Source: UBA3478 sp964217345 (lineage in GTDB: Bacteria; Bacteroidota; Bacteroidia; Flavobacteriales; Flavobacteriaceae). Taken from it: DNA of 23,314 bases. Within the stretch, counting starts at the first letter, position 1, and each line of letters starts with the position of its first letter. The notes beneath the pieces are model-generated. The model did no database searches. It worked only from the letters and a program-made list of their open reading frames with translations, and was not told the origin of the DNA. The stretch covers positions 1 to 23,314 of the forward strand of contig CAXPJI010000023.1 of NCBI GenBank assembly GCA_964217345.1, given 5' to 3'. Below are positions 1 through 8,046 of this stretch, in pieces. The position numbers were made by a program, and so were the translations under genes.

Positions 1-49
1 CAATAAGGTTCTTATATTTATCCTGTATTTCAACAAAACAAAAACATTC

Positions 50-1417
50 TTGAGAGTATTTTTTCGAATCTTAATTTTCGTATGTACCACCTTTATTTTT
101 TCCCAGGAATTACCGGGTCTTAATGGAAAGTTTTTTGTTTTTCCAGAAGGTGATGGTTTCAGATTTATAGATAAGGAGTTCACTTATTTTACTTCAGACG
201 CGAAGTTATTTACGAGGGACCTGCATGGTTTTCAAATAGATGAATTACGACTATCATACCTATATTATCCCGATAAAATCCGGTTTTTATCTCCTGGTGG
301 CGGAATGGTTTATGAGTATAAGAATGATACACTCTATAGGATCGATAAATCTTTTAAGTTTCAGTCGAGATTCGACTCTTATAATTTTGTCAGGGGCGAT
401 TCAATTATTTCTGTAGGAGGTTCAGGCGAATTCAATGTTCAGAACAATATCATTTATTTCACTGATATGTCTTCAGAATGGTTAGTAGAGACTAGGTATG
501 ATTACAGAGAGAGTGTTAATCGAATCCCTTTTGGCCAATATGATTCTTCTTCGAATACTGCCTATTTTAATTTGGATGTCCCAAGCGTAGGTATAGATGG
601 TAAATCGATTCGCGAAGTTCAATACGTTTTTCCAAGCAATGTTTACAGTTATGATTTTCGCAATCAGTTATTTAAAGAAGAATATGACTTATCCTCTCTT
701 TTTGAGTCTCTTTTTTCCCCTTACGAAGAATCTAACTTAAGACTATTTGACTCTTATAGGTTACCTCTTCTCCTCACTGACAGTGAACTTGTATCTTTTG
801 ATTTTACCGAAGGGCTTGCATATAGATATACAAATGGGAATGTTAATGTTCTTTTGCAGTATTCACGTGTTCTTGCTTACAATACTAATACCAGCGACTT
901 CCTACTAGCTTACGGCTTAACTGCAGAACCTCACTTTTTGATAATTAACGAGGCTGATTTGCTAGGAACCGAGTATGAGATGATAAAGCTTAAACGGGCG
1001 AACACGTTTCCATGGTGGGTATCTATTTTGATCGCTCCATTAGGAATCTTTGTGTTTATGAAAAGAAGGAGCGTTATTCTTGTGGATGGTTTAGATCGAA
1101 TTACTCCTCAATTGCGGCGAGCACTCTCTGAAGAAGACTTCAAGATTTATCAAATAATTAGAGAAAATTACCCTAACGGAGTTGAATACCCGGATCTTCA
1201 ATCTTCATTTGAAAGAGAGCTTTCTTATGAGAGTCGAATTAAAAAGCTTAGAAACACAATCGCCCAAATCGACGAGGTTGCTCAATCAATTATCGGTAAG
1301 AACTCTAGCATTTTTGATATTACCAAGGGAAAAGAAGATAAGAGAGTAAAAGTAATTCGATTAAAGGATGAGGAAGTGTTTCAACGTTGGTGGATAAGAA
1401 AAACCCTGAACAGATGA
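50..1417 (+). CDS. Membrane-anchored Kelch-like propeller protein with cytoplasmic wHTH-like domain (paralogue 1)
   Basis: I do not recognise a named family. The TTG start at 50 gives a good signal peptide (about residues 1-18, ending IFSQ), which supports that start. Residues 20-310 are rich in aromatic beta-strand repeats with Kelch-like glycine motifs (PGGGMVYEY, GGSGEFN), suggesting an extracytoplasmic beta-propeller. One transmembrane helix lies at about 320-338 (PWWVSILIAPLGIFVF), followed by the positive residues KRR, so the C-terminus should be cytoplasmic. Residues 350-440 form a compact alpha/beta domain with the motif SYESRIKKLR and a strand-turn-strand end KGKEDKRVKVIRL, compatible with a winged helix. 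The downstream gene is a paralogue starting within this gene's stop (ATGA overlap). By inference this is a one-component transmembrane sensor/regulator. The DNA-binding role is unproven; a peptidoglycan- or protein-binding role is an alternative. Confidence 0.75.
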   Translation: MRVFFRILIFVCTTFIFSQELPGLNGKFFVFPEGDGFRFIDKEFTYFTSDAKLFTRDLHGFQIDELRLSYLYYPDKIRFLSPGGGMVYEYKNDTLYRIDKSFKFQSRFDSYNFVRGDSIISVGGSGEFNVQNNIIYFTDMSSEWLVETRYDYRESVNRIPFGQYDSSSNTAYFNLDVPSVGIDGKSIREVQYVFPSNVYSYDFRNQLFKEEYDLSSLFESLFSPYEESNLRLFDSYRLPLLLTDSELVSFDFTEGLAYRYTNGNVNVLLQYSRVLAYNTNTSDFLLAYGLTAEPHFLIINEADLLGTEYEMIKLKRANTFPWWVSILIAPLGIFVFMKRRSVILVDGLDRITPQLRRALSEEDFKIYQIIRENYPNGVEYPDLQSSFERELSYESRIKKLRNTIAQIDEVAQSIIGKNSSIFDITKGKEDKRVKVIRLKDEEVFQRWWIRKTLNR

Positions 1418-2757
1418 TGGTGACCTATTTATTCTTGTTTCTTTCCATTTTATTGGGGCCTCGTTTAGATCGATACGAGCATTTAATTTTCCCAGAAGGA
1501 GACGGGTTCACGATAATAACTAGGGATAGTATATACCATACGACTGATGGTAAAGATTTTACTTCAAGAAAACATTTTTTTTCTGATGAAATTTATCGTC
1601 TCGATTTGGTGCCGGCTAATGATAATAAGAAGTTTTTTATAGCCAATGGTGGTGGAGTGGTTTATGAGTATGAAAACGACACCCTTAAACGAATAGACCA
1701 GTCGTATCGATGGAGAAGCAGATTCAACTCAGTAATGGCTTCTGAGAATGACACGATTTATCTCTTTGGAGGGTATGGGGAATTTACCTTCTATAACGAT
1801 CTATTGCGATTTGATAAATCTACAAGAGAGTGGGTAGAATTGCCCGTCGCTGAGCCTCGGCCTTCTAGAATGAGTAACGCTTTAGGACAACTAGACACTG
1901 AAGAGCGCTATTTTTATATCGGATTTGGTTCAGATTCAAGATACGTTGACAAGCGTTCCACCTTTCGCCAGTTCTTTGATGTTGGAAGATTTAATCTAGA
2001 CACAGATGAGTACGAGAAACTTGGTAGTATGCAGTTTATTGAAGAGTTTAAAACCGATAAGGGCCTTAAATCTTGGAGATCATTTGCACACTATAAGCTC
2101 CCATTATTTTATTCTAATCGGTATCTGCTGACTTTCGATTTTAAGAAGGGAGAAGCACATCTTCGCGACGAAGCTGACTATGGCCTTATTGAACAGTTTA
2201 GGGAAATACTGGCCTATAATCCAAAATCAAATACCTTTCTAATTGGTGGCGACCTTATTGATAAGCCTCGTTATATGGTGGTCAATGAACTTGATTTATT
2301 GGGTAGACATTACTCCACCTATAAAATGAAGAAAGAAGATCATCGATCTATTTTTCTGCTTTTGCCAGTAATCTTATTTATTGCAGTAACAATCTATTTA
2401 TTGAATGGAAAAAATAAATTGATCATCGAACTGATAAGCCAGAATCAAAAGCGGATTAAGCAGCAATTATCTGATGAAGACTTTCTGGTTTTAAAAATTA
2501 TTCTTCAATCCTATCCGAGTTTTGTTGATTACCCAATGCTTCAAAATTCGTTTGAAAGAGATTTGAGTTATGAGAGTAGAATTAAAAAACTTAGGACCAC
2601 GATCAAGAACATTGACGATACGATCCAAGAGACGCTAAAAATAAAAGATAGCGTGTTTGAAATTGAAAAAGGTAAGGAAGATAAAAGGGTGAAAGTGATT
2701 CGATTAAAGAACCAATCCCTGAGATATTCAAGGCTGCGTTCTTTGTTACCCTTTTAA
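1414..2757 (+). CDS. Membrane-anchored Kelch-like propeller protein with cytoplasmic wHTH-like domain (paralogue 2)
   Basis: This is a tandem paralogue of the upstream gene with the same architecture and almost the same length (447 aa from this start). An in-frame TTG at 1387 would also open the frame, but it puts a charged stretch (VDKKNPEQ) before the hydrophobic signal. ATG 1414 gives a cleaner signal (MMVTYLFLFLSILL) and the usual ATGA stop/start overlap, so I chose it. Motifs shared with paralogue 1 include FPEGDGF, YEY-NDTL-RID, SRF-S and GG-GEF in the propeller part. The C-terminal part shares SFERDLSYESRIKKLR and KGKEDKRVKVIRLK. The transmembrane helix is at about 312-332. The C-terminal domain is far more conserved between the two copies than the propeller, as expected if both act on the same intracellular target but sense different things. 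The gene ends tail-to-tail with hemB, overlapping it by 12 bases. Function is inferred only. Confidence 0.75.
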   Translation: MMVTYLFLFLSILLGPRLDRYEHLIFPEGDGFTIITRDSIYHTTDGKDFTSRKHFFSDEIYRLDLVPANDNKKFFIANGGGVVYEYENDTLKRIDQSYRWRSRFNSVMASENDTIYLFGGYGEFTFYNDLLRFDKSTREWVELPVAEPRPSRMSNALGQLDTEERYFYIGFGSDSRYVDKRSTFRQFFDVGRFNLDTDEYEKLGSMQFIEEFKTDKGLKSWRSFAHYKLPLFYSNRYLLTFDFKKGEAHLRDEADYGLIEQFREILAYNPKSNTFLIGGDLIDKPRYMVVNELDLLGRHYSTYKMKKEDHRSIFLLLPVILFIAVTIYLLNGKNKLIIELISQNQKRIKQQLSDEDFLVLKIILQSYPSFVDYPMLQNSFERDLSYESRIKKLRTTIKNIDDTIQETLKIKDSVFEIEKGKEDKRVKVIRLKNQSLRYSRLRSLLPF

Positions 2758-3738
2758 GAACCGTGCTGCTTCCTTAGCGAAATAAGTTGCGATCAAATCT
2801 GCACCGGCTCTCTTGAAACACATTAACTGTTCTAGATAGGATTTTTCATAATCGATCCATCCTTTTTCTGCGGCGGCGTGAAGCATTGCATACTCTCCTG
2901 AGACATGATAAACAGCAACAGGTAGTTTAACAGCGTTTTTAACCTCACGAACAATATCTAGATAAGGTAGACCCGGCTTTACCATTAGAATGTCTGCGCC
3001 TTCTTCTTGGTCCATTAATGCTTCTTTAACTGCTTCGATACGATTTGCTGGGTTCATTTGATAGGTTTTTTTGTCTTCAGGAATGTCCTCCGAATCGACG
3101 GGCGCTGAATCGAGTGCATCTCTGAAAGGCCCGTAAAATGCACTGGCGTATTTCGCCGCATAACTTAAGATACCCACGTCTTCAAAACCTTCAGCATCGA
3201 GGGCTTTTCTTATCTCGATGATTCGTCCATCCATCATGTCGCTGGGAGCGACCAGGTCGGCTCCAGCTCTGGCATGCGAAACGCTCATTTTGCATAACGC
3301 TTCTACGGTAGGATCGTTTAGCACTTTCCCGCCGCCAACGATTCCGTCATGTCCATAAATCGAGAAAGGATCTAGGGCAACATCGGTTAAAACTAGCATT
3401 TCTGAATTCGTAGTCTTAACGGTTTTAATCGCTCTTTGCATGAGGCCTTCTGGATTCCAGGCTTCTACTCCCTCATTATCTTTTTTAGTATCGTCCGTTT
3501 TTGCGAATAAAAGAACCGCCTTTAAGTTTAAAGCGGTAAGCTCTCGAATTTCATCTTCTAATAGGTCAAGACTCATCCGATATTGGCCGGGCATTGACAA
3601 GATTTCCTCTTTTATGCCCACCCCCTCGACCACAAATAGTGGTACGATAAAGTCGTCAACAGTTAACGTAGTTTCTTGAACTAATGAGCGAAGCGCATTC
3701 GAGGTTCTTAGCCTGCGATTTCTAATGATTGGGTACAT
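2746..3738 (-). CDS. hemB: Delta-aminolevulinic acid dehydratase (porphobilinogen synthase)
   Basis: Condenses two 5-aminolevulinate molecules to porphobilinogen in the cytoplasm. The protein is 330 aa from this start, normal for the family. The two active-site lysines are visible: K196 in AAKYASAFYGPFRD and the Schiff-base K254 in MVKPGLPYLD. The metal-site region reads DVALDPFSIYGHDG, with Ala/Asp/Asp where zinc-type enzymes carry cysteines, so this is the zinc-independent, Mg-type form known from Pseudomonas. The frame is open back to an ATG at 3768, but the ATG at 3738 has a good Shine-Dalgarno (AAAGGAG, 6 bases before) and fits the family N-terminus (MYPIIRNRRLRTS). It is the last gene of the hemACDEF-phzF-hemB operon and overlaps the end of phzF by 17 bases. 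Confidence 0.96.
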   Translation of the reverse strand: MYPIIRNRRLRTSNALRSLVQETTLTVDDFIVPLFVVEGVGIKEEILSMPGQYRMSLDLLEDEIRELTALNLKAVLLFAKTDDTKKDNEGVEAWNPEGLMQRAIKTVKTTNSEMLVLTDVALDPFSIYGHDGIVGGGKVLNDPTVEALCKMSVSHARAGADLVAPSDMMDGRIIEIRKALDAEGFEDVGILSYAAKYASAFYGPFRDALDSAPVDSEDIPEDKKTYQMNPANRIEAVKEALMDQEEGADILMVKPGLPYLDIVREVKNAVKLPVAVYHVSGEYAMLHAAAEKGWIDYEKSYLEQLMCFKRAGADLIATYFAKEAARFLKG

Positions 3739-4531
3739 AGATTTCTCCTTTAAGGTAAAGTTGAGCATTTCCTGTGATGAGTGCTCTTTCTCCGTTTATT
3801 TCGCACAGAAGGTCTCCTTTTCGTTTAGATTCTTGCCGCGCACTGAGTTTAGTTTTTTTTAGTTTTTTCGACCAGTATACCACAAGAGAGGTGTGTGCTG
3901 AACCGGTTACAGGATCTTCGTTAATACCGACGGCTGGCCCGAAGAATCGTGACACAAAATCAACATCGGTTCCTTTTGCAGTGATGATTACCCCGACATA
4001 GGGCCATCTTTTGATGTTTTCGAAATCGGGTTGTATTGCTTTTACAACAGCTTCGTTTTCAACTCTCAAAATAAGATCGGTTCGCCCCGTGTAGGCTTCA
4101 AGAATGGGGCTTCCAATTGACTCGATCCATTCATTTTTTATACCGTTCGGTATAATTTTATCAATGGGAAAATCAAGAGTCAAACAATCTTCGTTCTTAG
4201 TCACGGTCAGCTCTCCCGAACGAAGACTTTGAAATCGAATGACCTCTTTAACATTCTTTTCGTTAAATAAGACATAAGCAGAGGCTAGTGTGGCATGTCC
4301 ACAAAGATCTACCTCCACCGTTGGAGTAAACCATCGTATTTGATAGGGCTTCAGATCGATACGAATGAATGCGGTTTCGGCGAGATTGTTTTCTGCTGCA
4401 ATTTGCTGCATTACCTCATCTTCTAGCGGTTCTTCTAATAGACACACTCCGGCAGGATTGCCCGAGAACACCTTAGAAGTGAAGGCGTCTACTTGGTAAA
4501 AGGGGATGCTTGTTCTATCCTTTATACCCAT
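3722..4531 (-). CDS. PhzF-family isomerase-like protein
   Basis: A 269 aa member of the PhzF family (diaminopimelate-epimerase fold; the named member isomerises a phenazine precursor). Hallmarks seen are the N-terminal YQVDAFTSKVFSGNPAGVC, the catalytic glutamate E52 in NNLAETAF, the first-half motif DLCGHATLASAY (75-86), and the second-half GI-EDPVTGSAH, which matches the conserved glycine-rich signature. Length is normal and nothing looks broken. There are no phenazine genes nearby. It sits inside the haem operon, overlapping hemF by 10 bases upstream and hemB by 17 bases downstream, so it must be co-expressed with haem synthesis. The substrate is unknown; many PhzF homologues are uncharacterised. 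Family assignment is firm; a link to tetrapyrroles rests on position alone. Confidence 0.92.
   Translation of the reverse strand: MGIKDRTSIPFYQVDAFTSKVFSGNPAGVCLLEEPLEDEVMQQIAAENNLAETAFIRIDLKPYQIRWFTPTVEVDLCGHATLASAYVLFNEKNVKEVIRFQSLRSGELTVTKNEDCLTLDFPIDKIIPNGIKNEWIESIGSPILEAYTGRTDLILRVENEAVVKAIQPDFENIKRWPYVGVIITAKGTDVDFVSRFFGPAVGINEDPVTGSAHTSLVVYWSKKLKKTKLSARQESKRKGDLLCEINGERALITGNAQLYLKGEIYVPNH
3745..3751 (-). promoter_or_regulatory. Shine-Dalgarno site of hemB
   Basis: Reads AAAGGAG on the minus strand, 6 bases before the ATG at 3738. Such a strong site is uncommon in Bacteroidota and decides the start of hemB in favour of 3738 over the in-frame ATG at 3768. It lies inside the end of phzF, so it may let hemB be translated independently of the upstream cistron. 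Confidence 0.6.
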
Positions 4532-5433
4532 GCTCGTGGTTCTTTTAGGGTTTGCAAAAGCTTATCCTCGTCGCTACCTGCCTTAGGCGAGTGATTGTAT
4601 TGCCACTGAACATGGGGCGGTAAACTCATTAGAATACTCTCTATGCGACCGTTAGTTCTTAGCCCAAAAAGGGTTCCTTTGTCGTGCACAAGATTGAATT
4701 CGACATATCGGCCGCGTCGTATTTCTTGCCATTCTCTTTGCTCGTCAGTATAACTGAGGTTTTTTCTCCGCTCAACGATGGGCACATAGGCGGTTATAAA
4801 GCTGTTGCCAACTTCTGTAACAAAGTCGTACCACTGCTCCAGGCTTCGCTCATCGGTTTGTTTGAGGTAGTCAAAGAATAAACCTCCGACGCCCCTCGCC
4901 TCGTCCCGGTGAGCATTCCAGAAATAGTGGTCACAGGCTTCTTTATATTTTGGGTAAAAAGAGCCGTTGTGTTTATCGCAAGCCGTTTTACAAACCTTGT
5001 GAAAATGTGTCGCATCCTCTTCAAACAGGTAATAGGGAGTAAGGTCTTGACCTCCTCCGAACCAAGCGTCGGCTAGACTTCCGTCATCCTTGTATAATTC
5101 GAAATACCTCCAATTCGCATGGACGGTTGGCACCATCGGGCTTTTTGGGTGAATGACTAGCGAAAGCCCGCAAGCGAAAAAGCTTCCTTCCTTTACCTTG
5201 AAATAGGCCTTCATTGAATCAGGTAACTCACCGTGAACAGCTGAAATGTTGACGCCACCTTTTTCGAAAACAGCGCCATTTTCAATCACGCGAGTTCTTC
5301 CACCCCCACCACCTTTTCGGTCCCAAAGATCTTCTTGAAATTTGGCTTGTCCGTCAGCATTTTCTAGTGCACTACAAATTTGGTTTTGCAGCCCTTGTAT
5401 ATAGTCGTAAAAGCGGTCTTTTTGTGAGGTCAT
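4522..5433 (-). CDS. hemF: Oxygen-dependent coproporphyrinogen III oxidase
   Basis: Converts coproporphyrinogen III to protoporphyrinogen IX using O2, in the cytoplasm. The 303 aa length is typical for bacterial HemF. Visible motifs are the glycine-rich GGGGGRTRVIENGAVFEKGG (41-60), HANWRYFE (105-112), and the signature WFGGGQDLTPYY (124-135) followed by conserved histidines H143 and H145. GRYVEFNLVHDKGTLFGL occurs further on. The start lies 10 bases after the hemE stop and the end overlaps phzF by 10 bases. Presence of HemF rather than only HemN points to aerobic haem synthesis; a radical-SAM HemN could still exist elsewhere in the genome. Confidence 0.97.
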   Translation of the reverse strand: MTSQKDRFYDYIQGLQNQICSALENADGQAKFQEDLWDRKGGGGGRTRVIENGAVFEKGGVNISAVHGELPDSMKAYFKVKEGSFFACGLSLVIHPKSPMVPTVHANWRYFELYKDDGSLADAWFGGGQDLTPYYLFEEDATHFHKVCKTACDKHNGSFYPKYKEACDHYFWNAHRDEARGVGGLFFDYLKQTDERSLEQWYDFVTEVGNSFITAYVPIVERRKNLSYTDEQREWQEIRRGRYVEFNLVHDKGTLFGLRTNGRIESILMSLPPHVQWQYNHSPKAGSDEDKLLQTLKEPRAWV

Positions 5434-5443
5434 AACTCTGAAT

Positions 5444-6481
5444 TTATCCCGGATATTCTTTTACCGCATCAATGAATGCCTTAGCATGATCGATAGGGAT
5501 GTTGGGAAGAATGCCGTGTCCCAGATTTACAATGTACCGATCCTTTCCAAAGGCGTCGATCATCTGCCACACATCTGCTTTTATTCTTGATGGTGGGGAC
5601 AATAATCGGGAGGGGTCGTAGTTTCCTTGAAGCGTGATTTTTCCTTTGCTGAGGTAACGGGCATTTCTTGCTGAACAGGTCCAGTCTACTCCTAGAGCCG
5701 AGGCGCCTGAATCAGCCATTTCACCTAGAGCGAACCAACAGCCTTTTCCGAATAAAATTACAGGGGCCAGGTCTTTCAGTGCATCTACGATTTGTTGCAT
5801 GTACTGCATCGAAAATTCTTTATAGTCTTCTGGGCTTAGCATTCCGCCCCACGAGTCAAATACTTGAACGGCGTGCACTCCTGCTGCTACTTTGGCCTTT
5901 AGATAAGCGATGGTAGTGTCGGTGATTTTTTGAAGTAGCGCGTGAGCGGTTTTTGGATCTGAAAAACACAATCCTTTAGCAACATCGAAACTCTTGCTCC
6001 CTTGACCTTGCACGCAGTAGCAAAGAATGGTCCATGGAGATCCAGCGAAACCAATAAGTGGAACACTATTGTCTAATTTTTCGAGGGTTAGGGTAATTGC
6101 CTCTAAGACATAGCCTAGGCTCTCTTCGATATCGGGAACGATTACATGATCTAAGTCAGAGGCTTTTCGAATGGGGTTAGGCAAAAAAGGCCCAACACCC
6201 GGACGCATTTCAACGTCGATATTCATTGCCTGAGGAACGACCAAAATGTCGCTGAACAAAATGGCAGCATCCATCCCATATCTTCGAAGCGGCTGAACCG
6301 TAATTTCAGAGGCTAGCTCTGGGGTTTGACAGCGAGTAAAGAAATCATACTTTTCTTTGAGCTCCATGAATTCAGGGAGATAGCGTCCCGCTTGTCGCAT
6401 CATCCAAACAGGAGGGCGAGATACACTTTCTCCTCGTAAGGCTTTAAGATAAAGATCATTTTTTGGGCTAGTTGCTCCCAT
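5444..6481 (-). CDS. hemE: Uroporphyrinogen decarboxylase
   Basis: Removes four carboxyl groups from uroporphyrinogen III to give coproporphyrinogen III. The protein is 345 aa, as usual. The family signature RPPVWMMRQAGRYLPEF (22-38) includes the substrate-binding arginines. The catalytic aspartate is D78 in ILFSDIL, GFAGSPWT follows, and the C-terminal histidine H322 is in NLGHGILP. It overlaps the end of hemD by 14 bases, indicating coupled translation, and is followed by hemF after 10 bases. No odd features. Confidence 0.97.
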   Translation of the reverse strand: MGATSPKNDLYLKALRGESVSRPPVWMMRQAGRYLPEFMELKEKYDFFTRCQTPELASEITVQPLRRYGMDAAILFSDILVVPQAMNIDVEMRPGVGPFLPNPIRKASDLDHVIVPDIEESLGYVLEAITLTLEKLDNSVPLIGFAGSPWTILCYCVQGQGSKSFDVAKGLCFSDPKTAHALLQKITDTTIAYLKAKVAAGVHAVQVFDSWGGMLSPEDYKEFSMQYMQQIVDALKDLAPVILFGKGCWFALGEMADSGASALGVDWTCSARNARYLSKGKITLQGNYDPSRLLSPPSRIKADVWQMIDAFGKDRYIVNLGHGILPNIPIDHAKAFIDAVKEYPG

Positions 6482-7157
6482 AATTATTGTTTTTTAGGTC
6501 TAAAATGCAGTCTAAAACCATTCGCTCACTACTAGGAGTTTTCGCGACTGCTGTTACTGATATGTTCAGGTTTTCTGCTTTTTGTGCGGTAGTGTCACCG
6601 ATGCAATAAACTTTGACTCCTTCTTCAATCGAATTGCTTTTTAAAAAGTATTCGATTCCCTGCGGGCTAAAAAAGAGAACCACATCGAACGATTCAGAAA
6701 CCTTTTTTAAATCAGGAATGGTGAGATAAACATCTATGGCATCTGCTTTTTTAGAACGAATATAGGTTTCGGTTTCTTTGGTTTTTTTTACGCCGCTCAG
6801 CCATAGCTTTCGCTTTTCTTCGAATTCAGGACTCGAAAGCTTTTCCTCAATTAATTCTTTTGCAGAATGCGCTATTTCAACTACTCTTAGCCCCATTTTT
6901 TTTAAGGCCTCTGCCGTTTTATCTCCTACACAATACCAGTCGGTATTTAATAGATGTTCTTGATCTTGATTCTTCCAGTAGTGAGAAAGTGCGTTTACTG
7001 CATTTTGACTACTACAGATATACAGATCGTATCTCGGGGCTGCAAAGGGTAGCGGCTCAGCGCTGATAATATCGTAGTGGCTGATTTGATGTCCGGCGGC
7101 AAGAAGGCGTTCGAAAGAAACCTCACTTAAGGTTTTCGTACTAAGAATCTTTGCCAT
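6468..7157 (-). CDS. hemD: Uroporphyrinogen-III synthase
   Basis: Closes the linear hydroxymethylbilane with inversion of ring D to form uroporphyrinogen III. The protein is 229 aa, slightly short but within the family range. Sequence is poorly conserved in HemD generally. What is visible here are two similar half-domains with ICSSQNAVNAL, WYCVGDKTAEAL, VLFFSPQGIEYFL and VYCIGDTTAQKAE, the last being the typical C-terminal G-T/T-A motif. Position between hemC (17-base overlap) and hemE (14-base overlap) makes the call secure. Confidence 0.93.
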   Translation of the reverse strand: MAKILSTKTLSEVSFERLLAAGHQISHYDIISAEPLPFAAPRYDLYICSSQNAVNALSHYWKNQDQEHLLNTDWYCVGDKTAEALKKMGLRVVEIAHSAKELIEEKLSSPEFEEKRKLWLSGVKKTKETETYIRSKKADAIDVYLTIPDLKKVSESFDVVLFFSPQGIEYFLKSNSIEEGVKVYCIGDTTAQKAENLNISVTAVAKTPSSERMVLDCILDLKNNNYGSN

Positions 7158-8046
7158 CCCTCAATTCTTTTAAAATTTCTTCACCTCCTGATTTTAGAAT
7201 TTCACCTACCCATAGGGAAACATCAGATACAGCGTTTGATCGAGTGGTGCGTTTTTCAATGGTGACCGCCTTAGTCCCGTCAAGACTGAATAGTCCTCCC
7301 TTAAACAGTACCTCTTCGCCGGTTACCTTCGCGATTGCCCCTATTGGCGAACTACATCCGCCTTCTAATTGTCTCAGAAATTCACGTTCTAATTGAGCTT
7401 CAAGGGCGGTATTTGAATGATTGATTAGCGCTAGCGCCTCTTTAAGATCAGTACGGTCTGACTTGGCTACAACCACCACAGCCCCTTGTGCTGGTGCGGG
7501 CAACATCCAGTCTAACACCTCAACCTCTAAGCCTTTAATTTCTAGTCGTTCAAGACCTGCAAGTGCAAAGATCCCTCCTAACCAAGGGTTCGTAGATACC
7601 TTATCAAGTCGAGTTTGAACATTACCTCGAAGTCCTGTAATGGAGTGACTAGGGTTGCGTCTAAGCCATTGCGCTTTACGCCTCAAACTACCCGTGGCTA
7701 CCACAGTTGCACCGCTGGTAGGGCTTTTTACCATAACGTCTTCGGTAGCTCCTCTCTCGAGAACTGCTACAACCTCCAGACCCTCAGCGAGTGCCGTTGG
7801 CACATCCTTCATTGAATGAACAGCAATGTCGATTTCTCCTCTTAAAAGCGCAGCATCTAAACCTCGTGTAAATATACCGCTGATTCCCATCTGATAAATA
7901 GGTTCAGCAAGGTTTAAATCTCCTTCTGATTTTACCGGATGTAATACATTCGATTGATCGTATTTCTCAAGAAGCCCGGCTACGTTGTTGGCTTGCCAAA
8001 GCGCTAGGGCACTATCTCTGGTGCCAATTCGAATAGGCCTTTTCAT
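7141..8046 (-). CDS. hemC: Hydroxymethylbilane synthase (porphobilinogen deaminase)
   Basis: Polymerises four porphobilinogens into hydroxymethylbilane on a covalently bound dipyrromethane cofactor. The protein is 301 aa, normal length. N-terminal IRIGTRDSALALWQA, the substrate-site region HSMKDVPTAL, ATGSLRRKAQW, and the cofactor-binding cysteine C231 in LEGGCSSPIGA are all present. It starts within the hemA stop codon (ATGA, 4-base overlap) and runs 17 bases into hemD, so it is the second cistron of the hem operon. Confidence 0.97.
   Translation of the reverse strand: MKRPIRIGTRDSALALWQANNVAGLLEKYDQSNVLHPVKSEGDLNLAEPIYQMGISGIFTRGLDAALLRGEIDIAVHSMKDVPTALAEGLEVVAVLERGATEDVMVKSPTSGATVVATGSLRRKAQWLRRNPSHSITGLRGNVQTRLDKVSTNPWLGGIFALAGLERLEIKGLEVEVLDWMLPAPAQGAVVVVAKSDRTDLKEALALINHSNTALEAQLEREFLRQLEGGCSSPIGAIAKVTGEEVLFKGGLFSLDGTKAVTIEKRTTRSNAVSDVSLWVGEILKSGGEEILKELRDGKDS

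Noticed and set aside
1..49. Promoter before the first gene (TATATTTA at 13-20)
   Set aside because: It differs from TAnnTTTG at the last base, and the window begins too close to judge the upstream context.
1387..1413. Longer version of the second propeller gene from TTG 1387
   Set aside because: It adds a charged stretch before the signal peptide; ATG 1414 gives the usual ATGA overlap and a cleaner signal.
3739..3768. Longer hemB from ATG 3768
   Set aside because: The extra ten residues are not typical of HemB and the strong Shine-Dalgarno site sits before the ATG at 3738.
4684..5024. Open frames on both strands inside hemF
   Set aside because: They are out of frame with a clearly conserved enzyme, have no recognisable motifs and look like composition shadows.
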